Source: Pseudoxanthomonas sp. X-1
GTDB taxonomy: Bacteria > Pseudomonadota > Gammaproteobacteria > Xanthomonadales > Xanthomonadaceae
DNA length: 64,000 nt
Direction of reading: 5' to 3'
Assembly (NCBI RefSeq): GCF_020042665.1
Contig: NZ_CP083376.1
Coordinates: 1,214,001 to 1,278,000, forward strand
The notes under the pieces were generated by a model. It was not told the origin of the DNA and did not search any database. It was given only the letters and a program-made list of their open reading frames with translations. Positions 1 to 11,377 of the stretch are shown here, piece after piece (the first letter of the stretch is position 1; the number at the start of each line of letters is the position of its first letter). Position numbers and translations under genes: made by a program.

Positions 1-352
1 AGCGGGCGCGGCGCTGGTCATCGGGCACGTCCTTCATCGCGTCCAGCAGCTTGGCGTTGTTGGCCGCATCATCGGTGGGCTGGCCGGCGTAGCGCGCGCT
101 GTACAGCCCGGGCGCGCCGCCCAGCGCATCGACGATCAGGCCCGAGTCGTCGGCCAGCGCCGGCAGGCCGGTCGCCGCGCAGGCGTGGCGCGCCTTGATC
201 AATGCGTTCTCGACGAAGGTCAGGCCGGTCTCGGGGACGTCCTCGACGCCCAGCTCCTTCTGCGGAACGATCTGGTAGGGCAGGTGCGCCAGCATCGCGC
301 TGAACTCGGCCAGCTTGCCGGCATTGCCGCTGGCCAGGACGAGACGGGTCAT
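1..352 (-). CDS. rdgB: Non-canonical purine NTP pyrophosphatase RdgB/HAM1 (3' end outside window)
   Basis: Hydrolyses deaminated purine triphosphates (ITP, dITP, XTP) to monophosphates in the cytoplasm, keeping them out of DNA and RNA. Reading from the ATG at 352 the protein begins [17 protein letters not shown], the family's N-terminal substrate-binding signature (S/T-x-N-x-x-K). It continues with [17 protein letters not shown] and [15 protein letters not shown], which carry the metal-binding Glu and the catalytic Asp pair. About 117 of roughly 200 residues are present; the C-terminus lies beyond base 1. The start overlaps the stop of the upstream VOC gene (ATGA at 349-352), so translation is probably coupled. 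Identification is confident. Confidence 0.95.
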   Translation of the reverse strand, partial: MTRLVLASGNAGKLAEFSAMLAHLPYQIVPQKELGVEDVPETGLTFVENALIKARHACAATGLPALADDSGLIVDALGGAPGLYSARYAGQPTDDAANNAKLLDAMKDVPDDQRRAR

Positions 353-741
353 CGCTTGGGCTCCAGCAGATCCCACAGGTTGCCGTAGGCGTCGCGGAAC
401 ACCGCGACGGTCGCGTAGGGCTCGTGGCGCGGCGCCTCCAGGAACTGCACGCCGCGCGCGCTCAGCGCCGCATGGTCGCGGGCGAAGTCGTCGGTGTGCA
501 GGAAGAACCCCACGCGCCCGCCGGTCTGGTCGCCGATGCGCGCGCGCTGGGCCGCATCGCTCGCGCGCGCCAGCAGCAGCGCGGTGGCGTCGTCGGCCTG
601 CGGCGCCACGCGCACCCAGCGCTTGCCGCCGCCAAGGTCGGTGTCTTCCAGCAGTGCGAAACCCAGGTCGCCGGTGTAGTGGGCGATCGCCCGGTCGTAG
701 TCGTCCACCACCACCGTCACCAGTGCGAGCGTGCGCTTCAT
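349..741 (-). CDS. VOC-superfamily (glyoxalase/bleomycin-resistance fold) protein
   Basis: A 130-residue single-module VOC protein with two beta-alpha-beta-beta-beta units. The first starts [20 protein letters not shown] and the second [20 protein letters not shown]. It ends [14 protein letters not shown], the usual D-x-x-G-N-x-W/F-x-L-x-x-P closing motif that carries a conserved metal-ligand Glu. Proteins of this size act as dimers and may be dioxygenases, isomerases or drug-binding proteins; the substrate cannot be read from sequence. It lies between rph and rdgB on the same strand and overlaps rdgB by 4 bases, so the three probably share a transcript. Confidence 0.85.
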   Translation of the reverse strand: MKRTLALVTVVVDDYDRAIAHYTGDLGFALLEDTDLGGGKRWVRVAPQADDATALLLARASDAAQRARIGDQTGGRVGFFLHTDDFARDHAALSARGVQFLEAPRHEPYATVAVFRDAYGNLWDLLEPKR

Positions 742-755
742 CGCCTACGCTCCGC

Positions 756-1481
756 TCAACCGGCCAGCGCGTCGCGCTGGGCCTGCACCAGCTGGGCGAT
801 GCCGGTCTCGGCCAGGCCCAGCAGCGCGTCCATCTCCTCGCGGCGGAAGGCATGGCCCTCGGCCGTGCCCTGCACCTCGATGAAGCCGCCGCCGTCGTTC
901 ATCACCACGTTCATGTCGGTGTCGCAGTCGCTGTCTTCCGCATAGTCCAGGTCCAGGACCGGCACGCCCTTGTAGATGCCCACCGACACCGCGGCGATCG
1001 CGCCGAAGATCGGGTCGCGCTTGATCTCGCGCCGCGCCTTCAGCCCGTTGATCGCGTCGACCAGCGCCACGTAGGCGCCGGTGATGGCCGCGGTGCGCGT
1101 GCCGCCGTCGGCCTGCAGCACGTCGCAGTCCAGGGTGATGGTGCGTTCGCCCAGCGCGCCGCGGTCCACGCACGCGCGCAGGGCGCGGCCGATCAGGCGC
1201 TGGATCTCCAGCGTGCGCCCGCCCTGCTTGCCGCGCGCGGCTTCGCGGTCCGAGCGGGTGTGGGTGGAGCGCGGCAGCATGCCGTACTCGGCCGTGACCC
1301 AACCCTCGCCCTTGCCGCGCAGGAAGGCCGGCACCTTGTTGTCCACCGAGGCGGTGCACAGCACCCGCGTGTCGCCGAAGGACACCAGCACCGAGCCCTC
1401 GGCATGGCGGGTGAAACCGCGCTGGATGGACACGGGGCGGAGCTGGTCGGCGGTGCGACCACTGGGGCGGGAGAACGTCAT
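756..1481 (-). CDS. rph: Ribonuclease PH
   Basis: Phosphorolytic 3'-5' exoribonuclease that trims the 3' ends of tRNA precursors. The product has 241 residues, the usual family length, starting [16 protein letters not shown]. Family landmarks include the N-terminal RPSGR, the [20 protein letters not shown] segment with the phosphate-binding arginines, RLIGRALR, and [17 protein letters not shown] in the second half. The ATG at 1481 is chosen because the long upstream extension of this frame (to about 3542) is antisense to yicC and gmk and has no family similarity. It is divergent from yicC across a 102-base gap. Confidence 0.97.
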   Translation of the reverse strand: MTFSRPSGRTADQLRPVSIQRGFTRHAEGSVLVSFGDTRVLCTASVDNKVPAFLRGKGEGWVTAEYGMLPRSTHTRSDREAARGKQGGRTLEIQRLIGRALRACVDRGALGERTITLDCDVLQADGGTRTAAITGAYVALVDAINGLKARREIKRDPIFGAIAAVSVGIYKGVPVLDLDYAEDSDCDTDMNVVMNDGGGFIEVQGTAEGHAFRREEMDALLGLAETGIAQLVQAQRDALAG

Positions 1482-1583
1482 GCGTGGAATGCCTGCTTGA
1501 GGAGGGGGCCGGCGTCGGGGCCGGCCGGCCAGGCACGCTAGGGTACCATCCACGCCCCTTCGACCCTTGGGAAACGCCCCGCC

Positions 1584-2444
1584 GTGATCCGTTCCATGAC
1601 CGCCTACGCCACCGTCGAACAGCCCGTGGACGGCGGCGCGCTCAGCGCCGAACTGCGCGCGGTCAACCACCGTTTCCTGGAGCTGGGCCTGCGCCTGCCC
1701 GACGAGTTGCGTGCGCTCGAACCGGCGCTGCGCGAGCGCGTGGCCGCGCGCGTGGCCCGCGGCAAGCTGGATCTGGTGCTGCGCCTGCGCACGGCCGAAG
1801 GCGAGGGCGGCCTGCACCTGGATCAGGCCATGGTCGATGAACTGGTGGCGGTGAACACGCAGCTGGCCATCCGCTTCCCCGGCCTGCGCACCAGCCTGAC
1901 CGAACTGCTGCAGTTCCCCGGCGTGCTGCGCAGCCGGGCGCTGGATGCCGAGGCGCTGCAGGCCGCGGCGCTGGCGCTGCTGGAGCGGTTGCTGGACCAG
2001 TTCGTGGCCGCGCGCGAGCGCGAAGGTCGCCAGCTGGCCCAGGCCATCGCCGAGCGCGTGGACGCCATCGCCGCGCTCGCCGCGCAGGCGCGCACGTTGA
2101 TCCCGCAGATCCGCGCCGGCCAGCGCCAGAAGCTCGAGGCGCGCCTGGCCGAGCTGGCTCAGCCGGCCGACCCCGGGCGTCTGGAGCAAGAGCTGGTGCT
2201 GTCCCTGCAGAAGCTGGACGTGGACGAGGAACTGGACCGCCTGGACAGCCACATCAAGGAGATCCGCCGCGTGCTGAAGGGCGAGGCCGCCGTCGGCCGG
2301 CGCCTGGACTTCCTGCTGCAGGAGTTCAACCGCGAGGCCAACACCCTGGGCTCCAAGTCGGTGGACGTGCGCACCACCAACATCGCCGTCGAGCTGAAGG
2401 TGCTGATCGACCAGATCCGCGAGCAGGTGCAGAACCTGGAGTAG
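1584..2444 (+). CDS. yicC: YicC-family endoribonuclease
   Basis: A 286-residue YicC protein, a family shown to have endoribonuclease activity. It begins with a GTG codon and reads [13 protein letters not shown], the typical family start. The N-terminal domain contains [20 protein letters not shown]. The C-terminal DUF1732 region is recognisable from [35 protein letters not shown] and the terminal [18 protein letters not shown]. It sits immediately upstream of gmk, the common proteobacterial arrangement, with a 228-base gap that may hold a separate gmk promoter. Confidence 0.93.
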   Translation: MIRSMTAYATVEQPVDGGALSAELRAVNHRFLELGLRLPDELRALEPALRERVAARVARGKLDLVLRLRTAEGEGGLHLDQAMVDELVAVNTQLAIRFPGLRTSLTELLQFPGVLRSRALDAEALQAAALALLERLLDQFVAAREREGRQLAQAIAERVDAIAALAAQARTLIPQIRAGQRQKLEARLAELAQPADPGRLEQELVLSLQKLDVDEELDRLDSHIKEIRRVLKGEAAVGRRLDFLLQEFNREANTLGSKSVDVRTTNIAVELKVLIDQIREQVQNLE

Positions 2445-2611
2445 TCCTTCCCGGGACGAGCCCAGCGGGCATGCGCGCGCCGCCGCAAGCCCGGCGGCCG
2501 GCGACAGCGTGGGATCCAGGGGCACAGGGACCTGGGCGGACAGGCTTGGGTGCGGGTCGGCCCCGTCTGTTGGGCGCCCGGTCGCCGCGCGGCGCTGCCG
2601 CGCGAAGGGTT

Positions 2612-2620
2612 TGCTAGACT
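2612..2620 (+). promoter_or_regulatory. Candidate extended -10 promoter of gmk
   Basis: The bases TGCTAGACT have a TG one base before a -10-like hexamer (TAGACT, 2615-2620), about 50 bases upstream of the gmk ATG. No good -35 box is visible at the usual spacing, so this would be an extended -10 type promoter. The rest of the 228-base yicC-gmk gap shows no gene. Support is motif resemblance only. Confidence 0.3.
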
Positions 2621-2672
2621 TGCGCGCCTTTTCCGACCGTCGCGCCCTGTCGCGGCAGCTAAGGCCATCGCC

Positions 2673-3287
2673 ATGCGCGGCACCCTGTACATCGTCGCGG
2701 CCCCGTCGGGCGCCGGAAAGAGCAGCATCGTCAATGCCACGCTGGCGCGCGATCCGCGCATCAGCCTCTCGATCTCGTTCACCTCGCGCGCGCCGCGCCC
2801 GGGCGAGCGCCATGCCCAGCACTACCACTTCGTCAGCGAGGCGCAGTTCCAGGCGATGATCGACGCCGGCGAGTTCTTCGAGTACGCCCGCGTGCACGGC
2901 GACTGGAAGGGCAGTGCGCGCCAGTCGGTCGAACCGCAGCTGGCCGCCGGCCAGGACGTGCTGCTGGAAATCGACTGGCAGGGCGCGCGCCAGGTGCGCG
3001 AGAAGGTGCCCGAGGCGGTGAGCGTGTTCATCCTGCCGCCCTCGCGCGATGCGCTGGAGGAGCGTATGCGCAAGCGCGGGCAGGACAGCGAGGAAGTCAT
3101 CGCCCAGCGCCTGGCCGCCGCGCGCGAGGAGATGTCGCACTACGGCGAGTTCGACTACGTGATCGTCAATGAAGTCTTCGACACCGCGGTGGAGGAGATG
3201 TGCGCCATCTTCACCGCCAGCCGCCTGCGCCGCGAGCGCCAGGCCGCCGAACACCGCGCCCTGATCGAGGCGCTGCTGGCGCAGTGA
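2673..3287 (+). CDS. gmk: Guanylate kinase
   Basis: Phosphorylates GMP to GDP with ATP. The 204-residue product is typical in size. It starts [20 protein letters not shown], with the P-loop GxxGxGKS at about residues 11-18. It also has the GMP-binding segment [13 protein letters not shown], the [11 protein letters not shown] loop, [13 protein letters not shown] and the lid region [11 protein letters not shown]. An upstream in-frame extension to about 2550 exists, but the family starts directly before the P-loop strand, so the ATG at 2673 is preferred. It lies between yicC and the small phosphatase gene and upstream of rpoZ and spoT, a guanine-nucleotide neighbourhood. Confidence 0.97.
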   Translation: MRGTLYIVAAPSGAGKSSIVNATLARDPRISLSISFTSRAPRPGERHAQHYHFVSEAQFQAMIDAGEFFEYARVHGDWKGSARQSVEPQLAAGQDVLLEIDWQGARQVREKVPEAVSVFILPPSRDALEERMRKRGQDSEEVIAQRLAAAREEMSHYGEFDYVIVNEVFDTAVEEMCAIFTASRLRRERQAAEHRALIEALLAQ

Positions 3288-3297
3288 TCGCGCACGC

Positions 3298-3624
3298 TTG
3301 AACGTCCTGTTCGTCTGCAGCCAGAACCGCCTGCGCAGCCCGACGGCCGAGCAGGTGTTCGCCGGCTGGCCGGGCATCGAGGTCGCCTCGGCCGGCCTGA
3401 ACCACGACGCCGAGAGCCCGCTGACACCGGAGCTGCTGGCCTGGGCCGATCTGGTGCTGGTGATGGAAAAGGCGCAGCGCACACGCCTGTCGCGGAAGTT
3501 CCGCCCGCATCTGTGTGGCGTCCGCGTGGCCTGCCTGGACATCCCGGACGACTACGATTTCATGGATCCGATGTTGATCGCGCTGTTGCAGGCACGGGTC
3601 CCGCGGCACCTGCCGAGGCGCTGA
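3298..3624 (+). CDS. Small low-molecular-weight tyrosine phosphatase-like protein (COG4551 type)
   Basis: A 108-residue protein starting at a TTG codon 10 bases after the gmk stop. The N-terminus [20 protein letters not shown] holds the P-loop C-x5-R-S/T arrangement (Cys7, Arg13 in SQNRLRS) of low-molecular-weight protein tyrosine phosphatases. The C-terminal segment [11 protein letters not shown] replaces the DPY general-acid loop of full-length enzymes. The protein is about 40 residues shorter than classic LMW-PTPs and matches the compact group annotated as predicted protein tyrosine phosphatase. Activity and substrate are not known. It is close enough to gmk to be co-transcribed. Confidence 0.8.
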   Translation: MNVLFVCSQNRLRSPTAEQVFAGWPGIEVASAGLNHDAESPLTPELLAWADLVLVMEKAQRTRLSRKFRPHLCGVRVACLDIPDDYDFMDPMLIALLQARVPRHLPRR

Positions 3625-3668
3625 AAGCCTGGAGTAATGGCCTAACCGATTGATTTGCAAGGCATGGA

Positions 3669-3697
3669 TTGCAATCGGGCCGGGCGGTCCCTAGAAT
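3669..3697 (+). promoter_or_regulatory. Sigma-70 type promoter of rpoZ
   Basis: A -35 element TTGCAA (3669-3674) is followed after 17 bases by a -10 element TAGAAT (3692-3697). This is close to consensus in both hexamers and in spacing. It lies 64 bases upstream of the rpoZ ATG at 3761 in an otherwise gene-free gap. A second TTGCAA occurs just upstream (3655-3660). Confidence 0.65.
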
Positions 3698-3760
3698 TGC
3701 CGGTCCCTTTCCGCTAGTCGCGCGGCCCACCTGTCCGGTGGATGGCCGCCAGGAGCCCAC

Positions 3761-4057
3761 ATGGCCCGCATCACCGTAGAAGATTGCCTGGAAGTCGTCG
3801 ACAACCGTTTCGAGCTGGTCATGATGGCCGCCAAGCGCGCCCGCCAGCTGGCCAACGGCGTCGAGGCCACCATCGACAACGAGACCGACGACAAGCCGAC
3901 CGTGCTGGCGCTGCGCGAGATCGCCGCGCGCAAGGTCGACAACGAGTTGATCGACCGGGTCGAGAAGGCCGAGCGCGAGCGCGCCGAGCGCGAGGCGCTG
4001 GAGTGGGCCGCCGCCGAGGTGGTCGCCGACGATGACATGTCCAAGGGCGACGACTGA
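3761..4057 (+). CDS. rpoZ: DNA-directed RNA polymerase omega subunit
   Basis: The 98-residue omega subunit stabilises the beta' subunit and forms part of the ppGpp-binding site on RNA polymerase. It starts [20 protein letters not shown], the invariant family N-terminus, followed by AAKRARQL and [15 protein letters not shown]. The tail is acidic ([14 protein letters not shown]). An AGGAG ribosome-binding site (3751-3755) precedes the ATG. It lies directly upstream of spoT, a common pairing, although a terminator-like stem separates the two here. Confidence 0.97.
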   Translation: MARITVEDCLEVVDNRFELVMMAAKRARQLANGVEATIDNETDDKPTVLALREIAARKVDNELIDRVEKAERERAEREALEWAAAEVVADDDMSKGDD

Positions 4058-4083
4058 AGCGCTAGCTTCATCGCCTGACGCAG

Positions 4084-4112
4084 CGGCCCGCCCATGGCGG
4101 GCCGTTGTCGTT
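4084..4112 (+). terminator. Terminator-like hairpin after rpoZ
   Basis: A perfect 9-bp stem, CGGCCCGCC (4084-4092) and GGCGGGCCG (4096-4104), has a 3-base loop. It is followed by a T-rich but interrupted tract (TTGTCGTTT). It begins 27 bases after the rpoZ stop. The weak T tract means it may be only partly effective, allowing some read-through into spoT. Confidence 0.6.
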
Positions 4113-4246
4113 TCCGGCGCGGGAACCACAGGTGGGGCCGGGTGCGTGCCGTCGGATGGAACGCGCCCCACATGAACCAGCGTGATGCATCGCGTGCGCG
4201 CCCTTGGTGCATTGCTGCGACCGGGCCGCTGGCATAGGCTTCGCGC

Positions 4247-6415
4247 ATGACTTCCGGGCGTTCCAGCAAGGCCATCCAATCCCCGCCGCCGCACGAGGAC
4301 GACGTACCGGAGTACGTGCGTCGTTTCGAGGCGGCCGCCAGCTATCTGCCCGCCGACCAGCTGCCGCTGCTGCGCCGCGCCTGGCAGGTCGGCGCGTCCG
4401 CGCACGAGGGCCAGACGCGCAAGTCCGGCGAGCCCTACATCACCCATCCGGTGGCCGTGGCCCAGGTGCTGGCCGAACTGGGCATGGACGTGGAGACGCT
4501 GATCGCCGCGGTCCTGCACGACACCATCGAAGACACGCCGCTGACCCGCGAGGAGATCGCCGGCGCGTTCGGCGAGGCGGTGGCCGAACTGGTCGACGGC
4601 GTGACCAAGCTGGACAAGCTCAAGTTCCGCGACCGCAAGGAGGCGGCGGCCGAATCGTTCCGCAAGATGCTGCTGGCCATGTCGCGCGACCTGCGCGTGA
4701 TCATGATCAAGCTCGCCGACCGCCTGCACAACATGCGCACCCTCGGCGCGCAGAGCGCCGAGGCGCGCACGCGCATCGCGCGCGAGACGCTGGACATCTA
4801 CGCGCCCATCGCCCAGCGCCTGGGCATGAGCCTGGTCAAGTCCGAGCTGCAGGACCTGAGCTTCGCCGCGATGTATCCGTGGCGCCACGCGATCATCCGC
4901 AAGCACATCCAGAGCCAGCCGGTGATGCGCCGCGAGGCGCTGGCGCAGATCGAGACCCAGCTGACCCAGAGCCTGACCCGCGAGGGCATCGCCCATCGCC
5001 TGGTCAGCCGGGTCAAGACCGCCTGGAGCATCTACACCAAGATGCGCAGCGAGGGCAAAAGCTTCGACCAGGTGATGGACGTGTTCGGCTTCCGCGTGGT
5101 GGTGACCAGCGTGCCGGACGTGTACCACGCGCTGGGCGCGGCGCATGGGCAGTTCAAGCCGCTGGACGGGCGCTTCCGCGACTTCATCGCGATCCCCAAG
5201 GCCAACGGCTACCAGTCGCTGCACACGGTGCTGTTCGGCCCGTACGGCTCGCCGATCGAGGTGCAGATCCGCACCGAGGAGATGGACCTGGTGGCCGAGC
5301 GCGGCATCGCCGCGCACTGGACCTACAAGTTCGGCACGCAGATGCCCAACAGCGCCCAGAGTCGCGCCCACGCCTGGATTTCCGAGCTGATCGAGAACCA
5401 GCGCTCGGCCGGCTCGTCGCTGGAGTTCCTGGACAACGTCAAGGTCGACCTGTTTCCCGACGAGGTCTATCTGTTCACGCCCAAGGGCAAGATCCTGTCG
5501 CTGCCGCGCAACTCCACCGCGCTGGATTTCGCCTATGCGGTGCACACCGACGTGGGCAACCAGGCGGTGGCCTCGCGCGTGGACAAGAAGCTGGTGCCGC
5601 TGCGCACCAAGCTCACCAGCGGCCAGAGCGTGGAGATCATCACCGCCAAGTCGGCCGCGCCCAAGCCGCAGTGGCTGGAGTTCGTGGTGACCTCCAAGGC
5701 GCGCACCGCCATCCGCCACCAGCTCAAGCAGCTCGGCCACGAGGACGCGGTGCAGCTGGGCCACCGCATGCTCGACCGCGCGCTGGAGGACCTGGACAGT
5801 TCGCTGGATCGCTTGCCGGCACAGCGGCTGGAGAGCTTCCTGGTCGAGCACAAGTACCCGCGCCTGGAGGCGCTGCTGGAGGACGTGGCGCTGGGCAACT
5901 GGATGCCGGCCCAGGCCGCGCAGGCGATGATGGCCTTCGCCGATCTGCGCAGCGGCGGGCATTCCAAGCATTCGCAGGAGAAGATCCTGATCACCGGCGG
6001 CGAGCGCGGGGTGATCAGCTTCGCCAACTGCTGCCAGCCGATCCCGGGCGACGAGATCATGGGCTTCCACACCGCCGGCAAGGGCATCGTGGTGCACCGC
6101 CTGGACTGTCCCAATGTCGTCGAGTTCCGCAAGTCGCCGGACCGCTGGGTGGCGATCGACTGGGATCCGGGCGTGAGCGGCGACTACGACGCCAGCCTGC
6201 TGATCGAAGTGGAGAACCGCACCGGCGTGCTGGCCCAGGTCGCGGCCGCGGTGGCGCAGAGCCAGTCCAACATCGAGCGCGTGGAGTACCTGGAACGCGA
6301 CATCAACGCCGCGGTGCTGCGCTTCAACATCCAGGTCCGCGATCGCAACCATCTGGCCGAGGTGATGCGGCGTCTGCGGCGGTTGCAGACGGTACTAGGG
6401 GTGCGGCGGGCGTAG
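4247..6415 (+). CDS. spoT: Bifunctional (p)ppGpp synthetase/hydrolase SpoT
   Basis: Makes and degrades the stringent-response alarmone (p)ppGpp. The 722-residue product has the full long-RSH layout. The hydrolase HD domain carries the intact metal motif HDTIED (about residues 90-95) and [13 protein letters not shown]. The synthetase domain carries DVFGFRVVV and [14 protein letters not shown] domain begins [14 protein letters not shown]. The Cys-containing linker has [14 protein letters not shown], and a C-terminal ACT domain includes [15 protein letters not shown]. The intact HD motif distinguishes it from RelA, whose hydrolase site is degenerate. The ATG at 4247 follows a 189-base gap after rpoZ. 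Confidence 0.97.
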   Translation: MTSGRSSKAIQSPPPHEDDVPEYVRRFEAAASYLPADQLPLLRRAWQVGASAHEGQTRKSGEPYITHPVAVAQVLAELGMDVETLIAAVLHDTIEDTPLTREEIAGAFGEAVAELVDGVTKLDKLKFRDRKEAAAESFRKMLLAMSRDLRVIMIKLADRLHNMRTLGAQSAEARTRIARETLDIYAPIAQRLGMSLVKSELQDLSFAAMYPWRHAIIRKHIQSQPVMRREALAQIETQLTQSLTREGIAHRLVSRVKTAWSIYTKMRSEGKSFDQVMDVFGFRVVVTSVPDVYHALGAAHGQFKPLDGRFRDFIAIPKANGYQSLHTVLFGPYGSPIEVQIRTEEMDLVAERGIAAHWTYKFGTQMPNSAQSRAHAWISELIENQRSAGSSLEFLDNVKVDLFPDEVYLFTPKGKILSLPRNSTALDFAYAVHTDVGNQAVASRVDKKLVPLRTKLTSGQSVEIITAKSAAPKPQWLEFVVTSKARTAIRHQLKQLGHEDAVQLGHRMLDRALEDLDSSLDRLPAQRLESFLVEHKYPRLEALLEDVALGNWMPAQAAQAMMAFADLRSGGHSKHSQEKILITGGERGVISFANCCQPIPGDEIMGFHTAGKGIVVHRLDCPNVVEFRKSPDRWVAIDWDPGVSGDYDASLLIEVENRTGVLAQVAAAVAQSQSNIERVEYLERDINAAVLRFNIQVRDRNHLAEVMRRLRRLQTVLGVRRA

Positions 6416-6422
6416 TGGGGCG

Positions 6423-6600
6423 GGGATTCGGGATTCGGGATTCGGGATTCGGGATTCGGGATTCGGGATTCGGGATTCGGGATTCGGGATTCGGGATTCG
6501 GGATTCGGGATTCGGGATTCGGGATTCGGGATTCGGGATTCGGGATTCGGGATTCGGGATTCGGGATTCGGGATTCGGGATTCGGGATTCGGGATTCGGG
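6423..6600 (+). repeat. 25-copy perfect tandem array of the heptamer GGGATTC
   Basis: The heptamer GGGATTC is repeated in exact register from 6423 to 6597, giving 25 copies with no substitutions, followed by a partial GGG. It starts 8 bases after the spoT stop. Because 7 is not a multiple of 3, the array is open in several frames and encodes IRDSGFG-type (plus) or RIPNPES-type (minus) repeats; these are not proteins. Three inverted copies (GAATCCC) lie at 6896-6919, just before ridA, so a transcript through the region can form a long hairpin in many registers. Short heptamer arrays of this kind recur in intergenic DNA of Xanthomonadaceae. Confidence 0.95.
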
Positions 6601-6698
6601 AAGAGCGTCCCCTGTCGATGTGAAGGTCCTGCGCATGTGCTTGCCACGCTGCAGAAAGCTGGTGACTCACGTTCTCGGAGCCCGAGGCCTTTCGTCCG

Positions 6699-6723
6699 CT
6701 CCCTTGCGCGCAGCGCGAGGGAG
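6699..6723 (+). repeat. GC-rich inverted repeat within the spoT-ridA gap
   Basis: CTCCCTTGCGC (6699-6709) and GCGCGAGGGAG (6713-6723) form an 11-bp stem (one G-U pair as RNA) around a 3-base loop. The adjoining purine-rich run GGGTTGGGGAGGGGG (6723-6737) is partly mirrored by a pyrimidine-rich stretch at about 6783-6790. The whole 6601-6895 interval therefore looks like a composite of short interspersed repeats and holds no credible gene. Confidence 0.6.
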
Positions 6724-6895
6724 GGTTGGGGAGGGGGTCGCTGTTGCTGTTTCGCTTCTAGAAGTCACGCCGCGCAAAGAGCACCCCTTCCCAGCCCTGC
6801 GCGCGGGAGGGGCCATTCAATGGCGTTGATGGGTGCTCCCGGCCTGCTGTATCCCGGCTTCGGCTTCGGCCTCGGCCCGCTCCCCAATCCCCAAT

Positions 6896-6919
6896 CCCGA
6901 ATCCCGAATCCCGAATCCC
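6896..6919 (+). repeat. Inverted partner of the heptamer array
   Basis: The bases CCCGAATCCCGAATCCC and onward to 6919 are the exact reverse complement of 24 bases of the GGGATTC array at 6423-6600. Imperfect copies (CCCCAATCCCCAATC) precede it at 6882-6896. It ends 44 bases before the ridA ATG. A candidate -10 hexamer TAAAAT for ridA follows at 6927-6932. Confidence 0.85.
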
Positions 6920-6963
6920 ACCCAGCTAAAATACCCAGCCCTGTCCCCGGAACCCCCAACGCC

Positions 6964-7350
6964 ATGACCAAGCAGATCATCCACACCGACCACGCGCCGG
7001 CCGCGATCGGTCCGTATTCGCAGGCCGTGCGGGCCGGCAACACGGTGTACTTCTCCGGCCAGATCCCGCTGGATCCGGCCACCGGCAACCTGGTCGAAGG
7101 CGACATCACCGCGCAGGCGCGTCGTTCGTTCGACAACCTCAAGGCCGTGGCCGAGGCCGCGGGCGGGTCGCTGGGCGACATGGTGCGCCTGGGCCTGTAC
7201 CTGACCGACCTGAGCCAGTTCGCCGCGGTCAATGCGGTGATGCAGGAGTACTTCAGCGCGCCGTTCCCGGCCCGTTCGACCATCGAGGTCTCCGGCCTGC
7301 CCAAGGGCGCGCTGTTCGAGGTCGACGCGGTGATGGTGCTGGGCGCGTGA
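6964..7350 (+). CDS. ridA: RidA-family reactive enamine/imine deaminase
   Basis: Hydrolyses the reactive 2-aminoacrylate-type enamines released by PLP enzymes such as serine and threonine dehydratases. The 128-residue protein has the family length. Landmarks are [20 protein letters not shown] at the N-terminus, the [11 protein letters not shown] segment, and the C-terminal block [20 protein letters not shown]. The latter contains the substrate-binding Arg and the catalytic-loop Glu. A RidA gene next to spoT is common in gammaproteobacteria. The ATG at 6964 gives the standard start; a long upstream in-frame extension runs through repeat DNA and is rejected. Confidence 0.95.
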   Translation: MTKQIIHTDHAPAAIGPYSQAVRAGNTVYFSGQIPLDPATGNLVEGDITAQARRSFDNLKAVAEAAGGSLGDMVRLGLYLTDLSQFAAVNAVMQEYFSAPFPARSTIEVSGLPKGALFEVDAVMVLGA

Positions 7351-7554
7351 TCCGCTCCGCATGCGGCGTTGTCCGACGCGCGCATGCGGCGATGTGATCT
7401 GGCAATCGCCGAAGTCGGCCGGCATCCTGGGGCGCGTGATGAAGCTTGAGCCAAGCGGCGTGGGTCGCCGGTGGTGCAAAACGGGCGCCTCGACGCGCCC
7501 CGCCGCCGGCGGTGTCGCGGGCGCTTCGCCGCGTGGCGCACCCGCCGGGGCCCG

Positions 7555-9744
<2,190 letters not shown>

Positions 9745-9748
9745 GGCG

Positions 9749-9830
9749 AGCAACGAGCGGGGAAGGCGAGTCGCGTCCGACGATTCTGGCTGTTGCTTCA
9801 CTCGTCCCTCGTTCCTCTCTACTCGTTGCT
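9749..9830 (+). repeat. Inverted repeat between recG and nucleoside hydrolase
   Basis: AGCAACGAG (9749-9757) and its exact reverse complement CTCGTTGCT (9822-9830) bracket a 64-base stretch with several CTCGTTCC/CTCGTCCC repeats. It sits right after the recG stop. No gene or T-tract terminator is visible here. It resembles the short repeated intergenic elements common in this family. Confidence 0.5.
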
Positions 9831-9874
9831 GGCTATGTCAGACTCGGCGACCGTTCCATGAGAGCTCCCGGAGC

Positions 9875-10813
9875 ATGACCGCGAAGATTCCGCTTCTCAT
9901 CGATACCGACCCGGGCGTGGATGACGCGCTGGCGCTGTTGATGGCCTTCAACGACACCGCCCACGACGTGGTCGGCCTGACCATCGCCGCCGGCAATGTC
10001 GGCCTGCAGCACACCGTGCGCAATGCGCTCAAGCTGTGTGAGGTCGCCGGGCGCAGCGATGTGCCGGTGTTCGCCGGCTGCGCCGCGCCGCTGTTGCATC
10101 CCTCGCCCGACGCGGCCGATGTGCACGGCCTGGATGGCTTCGGCGACACCGGCTACGCGCCCGCGGCGCATGGCGCGCAGGCCGAGCACGCCGCACTGGC
10201 GATCCTGCGCCTGTCGCACACTTACGCAGGCCGCCTGCTGCTGGTCACGCTGGGCCCGCTGACCAACGTGGCGGTGGCGCTGAAGCTCGACCCGACCCTG
10301 CCGCAGCGCGTGGCGCGGCTGGTGGTGATGGGCGGGGCGGCGTCGGCGCACGGCAACCTGACCCCGGCGGCCGAGTTCAACGTGGCCTTCGATCCGGAGG
10401 CGGCGCATCTGGTCTTCCAGGCGTTCCCGACGTTCGACGTGGCCGACTGGGAGGCCACGCTTGCCCACGGGCTGCACCACCCTCGGGTGGAGCAGTGGCT
10501 GGCCGCGCCGTCGCCGCGCGCGGCCTTCTACGAGACCATCTCGCGGCAGACGCGGCTGTGGTCGGCCGATCGCCGCGGCGATCACTGGCACAGCGCCGAT
10601 GCGCTGGCCATGGCCCTGGCCCTGCACCCGGACGGCGCCACCGAGCTGGTGGAGCGCCCGCTGGCGGTCGAACTGGCCGGCACGCTGACCCGCGGCGCCA
10701 CGGTCACCGACTGGAACCGCCAGACCGGCCGCCCGGACAACGCCAGGCTGCTGCTGCGCTACGACCAGGACCGGTTCGAGGCACTGGTCCAGGCGGCCCT
10801 GGCCGCCGGCTAG
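9875..10813 (+). CDS. Inosine-uridine preferring nucleoside hydrolase
   Basis: Cleaves the N-glycosidic bond of ribonucleosides for base salvage. The 312-residue protein carries the defining N-terminal calcium-binding motif in [20 protein letters not shown] (D-x-D-P-G-x-D-D). It also has the [14 protein letters not shown] segment, and [20 protein letters not shown], whose ENxNxxxDP-like loop here is [11 protein letters not shown]. The catalytic-side His region is [17 protein letters not shown] ribosome-binding site precedes the ATG. Substrate preference (purine, pyrimidine or mixed) cannot be assigned. It is flanked by recG and the L31 gene with no obvious operon partner. Confidence 0.92.
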   Translation: MTAKIPLLIDTDPGVDDALALLMAFNDTAHDVVGLTIAAGNVGLQHTVRNALKLCEVAGRSDVPVFAGCAAPLLHPSPDAADVHGLDGFGDTGYAPAAHGAQAEHAALAILRLSHTYAGRLLLVTLGPLTNVAVALKLDPTLPQRVARLVVMGGAASAHGNLTPAAEFNVAFDPEAAHLVFQAFPTFDVADWEATLAHGLHHPRVEQWLAAPSPRAAFYETISRQTRLWSADRRGDHWHSADALAMALALHPDGATELVERPLAVELAGTLTRGATVTDWNRQTGRPDNARLLLRYDQDRFEALVQAALAAG

Positions 10814-10823
10814 GGCAGAGCCC

Positions 10824-10852
10824 TTGCGCGGGGTGGGGTGGGCCGCTACAAT
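10824..10852 (+). promoter_or_regulatory. Sigma-70 type promoter of the L31 gene
   Basis: TTGCGC (10824-10829) and TACAAT (10847-10852) are separated by 17 bases. This pair starts 13 bases after the nucleoside hydrolase stop and sits 35 bases upstream of the L31 ATG at 10887. It is a good match in sequence, spacing and position. Confidence 0.65.
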
Positions 10853-10886
10853 GCGCGGCTCACCTTTTCGACATCTGGTGCCCGCC

Positions 10887-11129
10887 ATGAAGGCCGACAT
10901 CCATCCGCAGTACCGCGACGTCGTCTTCCACGATGTCACCTCCGATTTCAAGATCCTGACCCGCTCGACCCTTGCCAGCAAGGAAACGATCAAGTGGGAA
11001 GACGGCAACGAATACCCGCTGGTCAAGGTCGAAGTGTCCTCGGCCTCGCACCCGTTCTACACGGGCAAGCACAAGGTCATGGACACCGGCGGTCGCATCG
11101 ACAAGTTCCAGAAGCGCTACGCGCGCTGA
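10887..11129 (+). CDS. rpmE2: 50S ribosomal protein L31, type B (zinc-free paralogue)
   Basis: The 80-residue L31 begins [20 protein letters not shown] and ends [17 protein letters not shown]. It has no cysteines, so it is the C-minus paralogue rather than the zinc-binding form. Such paralogues replace zinc-containing L31 in the ribosome under zinc limitation and are often Zur-regulated. No clear Zur palindrome was recognised upstream. It is a single-gene unit: its own promoter lies at 10824-10852 and a strong terminator follows at 11159-11190. Confidence 0.95.
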   Translation: MKADIHPQYRDVVFHDVTSDFKILTRSTLASKETIKWEDGNEYPLVKVEVSSASHPFYTGKHKVMDTGGRIDKFQKRYAR

Positions 11130-11158
11130 TCGAACGACGCCCTGCGCGGTTCGAACAA

Positions 11159-11190
11159 CGGCTGTGTCCCTGACGGGACACGGCCGTTTT
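11159..11190 (+). terminator. Rho-independent terminator after rpmE2
   Basis: A 12-bp stem, CGGCTGTGTCCC (11159-11170) and GGGACACGGCCG (11175-11186), has one G-U pair, a TGAC tetraloop, and is followed by TTTT. It lies 30 bases beyond the L31 stop. Confidence 0.8.
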
Positions 11191-11276
11191 CGCATGTGCG
11201 GCCGGCGGCCGCGCCGGCGTCATCCTTTGGTCTGAGGGGAACGGTCCGTCACGGCCCTCGATACCGGGCCGTATGC

Positions 11277-11282
11277 GATAAT
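11277..11282 (+). promoter_or_regulatory. Candidate extended -10 of gltA
   Basis: GATAAT (11277-11282) is preceded by TG at 11274-11275, giving an extended -10 arrangement about 95 bases before the gltA start. No recognisable -35 is seen at 16-18 bases. The long leader leaves room for regulation but shows no identified structure. Confidence 0.35.
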
Positions 11283-11377
11283 CCTCGGACTGCGCGGCCG
11301 GGTTTTCCGGCCGTCGCGGGTCCTGTCTACGCGCCACGGCCGACAGGCTTTGGCGCTTCCCCACGAAGGAGTGCACT

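Noticed and set aside
756..3542. A 928-codon open frame on the minus strand
   Set aside because: Only its last 241 codons are rph. The rest is antisense to yicC and gmk and is low-complexity, as expected from high-GC shadow frames.
3560..6352. A 930-codon minus-strand open frame opposite spoT
   Set aside because: It mirrors the codon bias of spoT, has no signal peptide, domain or motif, and is rich in His/Val/Arg typical of antisense GC-rich frames.
6423..6600. Possible CRISPR array
   Set aside because: The unit is 7 bases with no spacers; it is a simple tandem repeat, and no cas genes are present.
4204..7350. A 1048-codon frame running through the heptamer array into ridA with GIRDSGF repeats
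   Set aside because: It is out of frame with spoT, and the repeat peptide arises from a 7-base unit read in three frames. Only the ridA portion from 6964 is real.
11150..11160. GGTTCGAAC-like T-arm hint of a tRNA
   Set aside because: No matching acceptor, anticodon or D-arm around it; it overlaps the region leading to the L31 terminator.
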